Part shown: positions 60,852 to 64,000 of the stretch, piece after piece
Layout of the letters: each line of letters opens with the position of its first letter
Position numbering within the stretch: the stretch's first letter is position 1
DNA from: Streptomyces sp. Ag109_O5-10
Lineage (GTDB): Bacteria; Actinomycetota; Actinomycetes; Streptomycetales; Streptomycetaceae
DNA length: 64,000 nucleotides
Direction: 5' to 3'
Assembly (NCBI RefSeq): GCF_900105755.1
Contig: NZ_FNTQ01000001.1
Coordinates: 7,440,001 to 7,504,000, forward strand
Position numbers and translations under genes: made by a program
Notes under the pieces: generated by a model
Seen by the model: the letters and a program-made list of their open reading frames with translations, nothing else
The model's database searches: none
What the model was told of the DNA's origin: nothing

Positions 60852-61856
60852 TCACATCCACCCGCGGCGCTTGAACAGCCGGTACAGCGACAGCTCCAGC
60901 ACGACCATGAGCATGATCACCGCCGGGTACCCCCAGAACCAGTGCAACTCGGGCATGTGATCGAAGTTCATGCCGTAGATTCCCGCGATCAGCGTCGGTA
61001 CCGCGGCCATGGCCGCCCACGCGGAGATCTTCCGCATGTCGTCGTTCTGCCGCACGCTCATCTGCGCGAGATGGGAGCTGAGGACGTCCGACACCAGCCG
61101 GTCCAGGCCCTCCACGCTCTCGTTCACCCGCGTCAGGTGGTCGTTGACGTCCCGGAAGAACGGCCGGGCCTCCGCGGGCACGAAGGGCACCGTCACGCCG
61201 CTGCCGTACTGGCCCACCCCCGCCAGCTTGGTCATGGGCAGCGCCAGCGGCACGGTCGCCCGGCGGAACTCCAGGATCTGCCGCTTGAAGGTGTAGATCC
61301 GCGACGCGGTGTGCCGGGAGCCGCCGCCGGTCGGCGAGAACACCTCGGCCTCCAGCTCCTCCAGGTCGGTCTGCAACTCGGTCGCGACCTCCAGGTAGTG
61401 GTCCACGATCGCGTCGGAGATCGAGTACAGCACCCCTGTCGGCCCGTGCTTCAGCATCTCGTGCTGCTCCTCCAGGTGCCGCCGGATGTCGCCGAGCGGC
61501 GACGGCGTCCCGTGGCGCACGGTGACCACGAAGGAGTCCCCGATGAAGATCATCAGCTCGCCGGAGGTCACCGTGTCGCTCTTCGGCTCGTACGTCACCG
61601 GCTTCAGGACGACGAACAGCGAGTCGTCGTACACCTCGAGCTTCGGCCGCTGGTGCGCGCTCAGGGCGTCCTCCACGGCCAGCGGATGCAGCCCGAACTC
61701 GTCGGTGACCAGGTCGAACTCGCGCTCCGTCGGCTCGTACAGACCGATCCACAGAAAGCTGTCGCCACGCGCGCGTGCCTCCGCGAGCGCATCGGAGAAG
61801 TCCTGCGGTGTCTCCGTCCGCTCCCCGTCCCGGTAGATGGCGCAGTCGACGATCAC
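60852..61856 (-). CDS. corA: Magnesium/cobalt transport protein CorA
   Basis: A 334-residue CorA-family channel. A long cytosolic domain includes RHLEEQHEMLKHGPTGVLYSI and the stalk helix; the two C-terminal spans carry the signature YGMN in LIAGIYGMNFDHMPELHWFWGYP. The C-terminal LFKRRGWM is cytosolic. GTG at 61856 (VIVDCAIYRDG) is used; a start at 61892 would add an Arg-rich stretch. It is divergent from the histidine phosphatase gene. Confidence 0.93.
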   Translation of the reverse strand: MIVDCAIYRDGERTETPQDFSDALAEARARGDSFLWIGLYEPTEREFDLVTDEFGLHPLAVEDALSAHQRPKLEVYDDSLFVVLKPVTYEPKSDTVTSGELMIFIGDSFVVTVRHGTPSPLGDIRRHLEEQHEMLKHGPTGVLYSISDAIVDHYLEVATELQTDLEELEAEVFSPTGGGSRHTASRIYTFKRQILEFRRATVPLALPMTKLAGVGQYGSGVTVPFVPAEARPFFRDVNDHLTRVNESVEGLDRLVSDVLSSHLAQMSVRQNDDMRKISAWAAMAAVPTLIAGIYGMNFDHMPELHWFWGYPAVIMLMVVLELSLYRLFKRRGWM

Positions 61857-61918
61857 GGAGCGTATTCTCTCGTCGCCCGCCCGCCTGCGCACTTCGGGGT
61901 GCGCCTACCCTGGGCCGC

Positions 61919-62605
61919 ATGCCCACGCTGATCCTCGTAAGGCACGGACGGTCCACCGCCAACACCTCGGGCGTACTCGCCGGGTGGTCGCCGGGCGTCG
62001 CCCTCGACGAGCGCGGGGCCGCCCAGGCCGCCGCGCTGCCCGGCCGGCTCGCCGGGCTGCCCATCTCCGAGCTCGTCACCAGCCCGCTGCAGCGCTGCCA
62101 GGAGACGGTCCGCCCGCTGCTCGACGCCCGCCCCGGGCTCACCGCCCACACCGACGAGCGGATCGGGGAGGCCCATTACGGCGACTGGTCCGGCCGCAAG
62201 CTCGCCGAACTCAAGGACGAGCCGCTGATGGAGGTCGTCCAGGCCCATCCGTCGGCGGCCGCCTTCCCCGGTGGCGAGTCCATGCGCGCCATGCAGACCC
62301 GCGCCGTCGAGGCGGTCCGCGAGTGGAACGCGCGCGTGGAGCGCGACCACGGCCCGGACGCCGTCTTTCTCATGTGCTCGCACGGTGACATCATCAAGTC
62401 CCTCGTCGCGGACGCGCTCGGTCTGCATCTCGACCTCTTCCAGCGGATCTCTGTGGAACCGTGTTCCATCACCGCGATCCGTTACACCCGTCTCAGGCCG
62501 TTTCTCGTTCGTCTCGGGGACACCGGGGATTTCGCCTCCCTTGCCCCCCGCGAGGAACCCCCGGGGGAAGACGCCGCGGTCGGTGGCGGCGCCGGCGCGC
62601 CGTGA
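61919..62605 (+). CDS. Histidine phosphatase family protein (MSMEG_4193-like)
   Basis: A 228-residue phosphoglycerate-mutase-fold phosphatase. The catalytic LVRHGRST opens the protein, R and H motifs follow in TSPLQRCQETV, the second His is in CSHGDIIKSLVADALG, and EAHYGDWSGRKL holds the acid. This family version is common in actinobacteria near DUF3090. ATG at 61919 lies 7 nt after a TACCCT hexamer, indicating a leaderless transcript. Confidence 0.93.
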   Translation: MPTLILVRHGRSTANTSGVLAGWSPGVALDERGAAQAAALPGRLAGLPISELVTSPLQRCQETVRPLLDARPGLTAHTDERIGEAHYGDWSGRKLAELKDEPLMEVVQAHPSAAAFPGGESMRAMQTRAVEAVREWNARVERDHGPDAVFLMCSHGDIIKSLVADALGLHLDLFQRISVEPCSITAIRYTRLRPFLVRLGDTGDFASLAPREEPPGEDAAVGGGAGAP

Positions 62606-62705
62606 TCGTCAGCCGCAGTAGGGTGAAGCGATCCACGTAGGCGGCTCCCCGGCCGCGTGGTCGCCCGCCCGAAGCCCACGCACTCTCGACTCATGGAGAC
62701 AGGAC

Positions 62706-63296
62706 GTGTCCCGTCAGGTGTTCCTCTACGATCCGCCGGACCGCTTCGTCGCGGGCACGGTCGGAATGCCCGGACGCCGTACGTTCTTCCTCCAGGCCAC
62801 GGCCGGCCCCCGGACGACCAGCGTGGCCCTGGAGAAGACCCAGGTCGCCGCCCTCGCCGAACGCATGGACGAACTCCTCGACGAGGTCGTGCGCCGCAGC
62901 GGCGGCAACGCGGCCGTGCCCGCCGTCGCGCCCACCGAGATCAGCGACAGCGCCCCCCTCGACACCCCCGTGGAGGAGGAGTTCCGCGTCGGCACCATGG
63001 CGCTCGCCTGGGACGGCGAGGAAGAGCGCATGATCGTCGAGGCGCAGGCCCTCGTGGAGCTGGAGGCCGACTCCGAGGAGGACCTCGCCGAGGCCGAGGA
63101 GCGGCTCCTGCAGGACGAGGAGAACGGGCCCCCGATGCTGCGGGTCCGGCTGACCGGCGCGCAGGCCAGGGCCTTCGCCAAGCGCGCCCTGGACGTCGTC
63201 AACGCCGGGCGGCCGCCGTGCCCGCTGTGCAGCCTCCCGCTCGACCCGGAAGGACACGTATGTCCGCGCCAGAACGGATACCGCCGCGGAGCGTGA
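62706..63296 (+). CDS. DUF3090 family protein
   Basis: A 196-residue protein with the DUF3090 start SRQVFLYDPPDRFVAGTVGMPGRRTFFLQA and C-terminal zinc-like CPLCSLPLDPEGHVCPRQNGYRRG. Function unknown; it is conserved next to the histidine phosphatase and SCO1664-family genes. GTG at 62706 has GGAGACAGGA upstream. The next gene starts inside its last 37 nt. Confidence 0.93.
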   Translation: MSRQVFLYDPPDRFVAGTVGMPGRRTFFLQATAGPRTTSVALEKTQVAALAERMDELLDEVVRRSGGNAAVPAVAPTEISDSAPLDTPVEEEFRVGTMALAWDGEEERMIVEAQALVELEADSEEDLAEAEERLLQDEENGPPMLRVRLTGAQARAFAKRALDVVNAGRPPCPLCSLPLDPEGHVCPRQNGYRRGA

Positions 63297-64000
63297 CCGC
63301 CGCCGAGCTGCTCGCCCGCGGTGAGCTGACGGTACGCGGCCGCATCCGCGACGCCTCCAACGCGGCACTGTTCTGCACGGTCGCGCTCGACGGCCGCGAG
63401 GTGTCCTGCGTCTACAAGCCGGTCGCGGGGGAGCGCCCGCTGTGGGACTTCCCCGACGGCACCCTCGCCCAGCGCGAGGTGGCCGCCTACGAGGTCGCCG
63501 CGGCCACCGGCTGGGACCTGGTCCCGCCCACCGTGCTGCGCGACGGCCCGTACGGCGAGGGCATGGTCCAGCTGTGGATCGACGTCGACCCCGAGGGTGC
63601 CGAACTGCTCGGCCTGGTGGACGCGGAGGAGCCCGAGCCCGGCTGGAAGGCGATCGGGCTCGCCGAGGTCGGCGACGGCAAGACGGCGCTGCTGGTGCAC
63701 GCGGACGACGAACGGCTGCGCCGGCTCGCCGTCCTCGACGCGGTCATCAACAACGCCGACCGCAAGGGTGGCCATCTGCTGCCCACCGCCGACGGCCGGC
63801 TCTACGGCATCGACCACGGCGTCACCTTCAACGTCGACAACAAGCTGCGCACCCTGCTGTGGGGGTGGGCGGGTGAGGACCTGACCGGCGAGGCCGTCGA
63901 GGTCCTCAAGGGCCTGCGCGAGGCCCTTGGCGGGCCGCTGGGGACCCGGCTGGCCGAACTGATCACCGCGGCGGAACTCGACGCGACGCGCGCGCGTGTG
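63260..64000 (+). CDS. SCO1664 family protein (partial at window end)
   Basis: Starts at ATG 63260, 37 nt inside the DUF3090 gene, with GGAAGGA 6 nt upstream; 247 residues are visible before the window edge. VTAAELLARGELTVRGRIRDASNAALFC opens the protein. The kinase-like core has VINNADRKGGHLLPTADG and YGIDHGVTFNVDNKLRTLLWGW, resembling the catalytic and metal loops of PI3/4-kinase-like or HipA folds. The family is known as SCO1664. The overlap suggests coupling with DUF3090. Confidence 0.9.
   Translation, partial: MSAPERIPPRSVTAAELLARGELTVRGRIRDASNAALFCTVALDGREVSCVYKPVAGERPLWDFPDGTLAQREVAAYEVAAATGWDLVPPTVLRDGPYGEGMVQLWIDVDPEGAELLGLVDAEEPEPGWKAIGLAEVGDGKTALLVHADDERLRRLAVLDAVINNADRKGGHLLPTADGRLYGIDHGVTFNVDNKLRTLLWGWAGEDLTGEAVEVLKGLREALGGPLGTRLAELITAAELDATRARV

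Overview
The window is about 64 kb of uniformly GC-rich DNA with GTG/ATG starts, strong third-position G/C bias, chaplins, DUF397/DUF5753-type regulators, a Pls/PosA-type peptide synthetase and dispersed intergenic repeats that I recognise from Streptomyces. I read it as a Streptomyces chromosome segment. The right part (gluconate genes, chpH/chpC-like chaplins, corA, DUF3090, SCO1664-family gene) resembles, from memory, the S. coelicolor SCO1664-SCO1680 neighbourhood. I see no prophage, transposase, CRISPR array or origin, and no compositional island.

Left part (1-18.9 kb): mostly acyl-CoA, alcohol and aldehyde metabolism under three TetR regulators. An aldehyde dehydrogenase/alcohol dehydrogenase operon, a divergent TetR/acyl-CoA dehydrogenase pair, a TetR/MaoC pair and an SDR/acyl-CoA ligase/TetR operon carry matching palindromes that allow three small regulons to be drawn. 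SoxR, an Rnl5-like RNA ligase, a secreted penicillin-acylase-type Ntn hydrolase, an alpha/beta hydrolase and a DUF1343 (NamZ-like) secreted enzyme lie between them.

Centre (18.97-30.7 kb): a polymorphic-toxin-like locus. It holds a 1481-residue secreted LamG protein, a 51-nt hairpin, a 2293-residue RHS/YD-repeat protein ending in a Hint domain plus a 113-residue putative toxin tip, and a 1-nt-overlapping small gene that is the likely immunity gene.

Right of it (30.7-43.1 kb): an acyl-CoA dehydrogenase/phosphotransferase operon that looks like a split ACAD10/ACAD11 and shares an operator with the SDR/ligase operon; a histidine-rich protein; an NADP-dependent oxidoreductase; a DUF202 membrane pair; NUDIX, EamA and TPR genes; a Tat-exported molybdopterin oxidoreductase with a cytochrome b partner; and a gluconate permease/kinase operon with its GntR repressor.

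End part (43-64 kb): a Pls/PosA-type NRPS with an M1 peptidase and a YchJ protein; an anti-sigma-like ATPase divergent from a DUF5753 regulator and DUF397 gene; tRNA-Leu(GAG); an M20 peptidase; a short and a long chaplin; a RecD2-like protein whose ATPase motifs are all degenerate, overlapping an aldo/keto reductase; an F420-type LLM oxidoreductase; a ferritin-like protein; CorA; a histidine phosphatase; DUF3090; and an SCO1664-family gene cut by the window end. Functions are assigned from motifs and family knowledge; no database search was possible.
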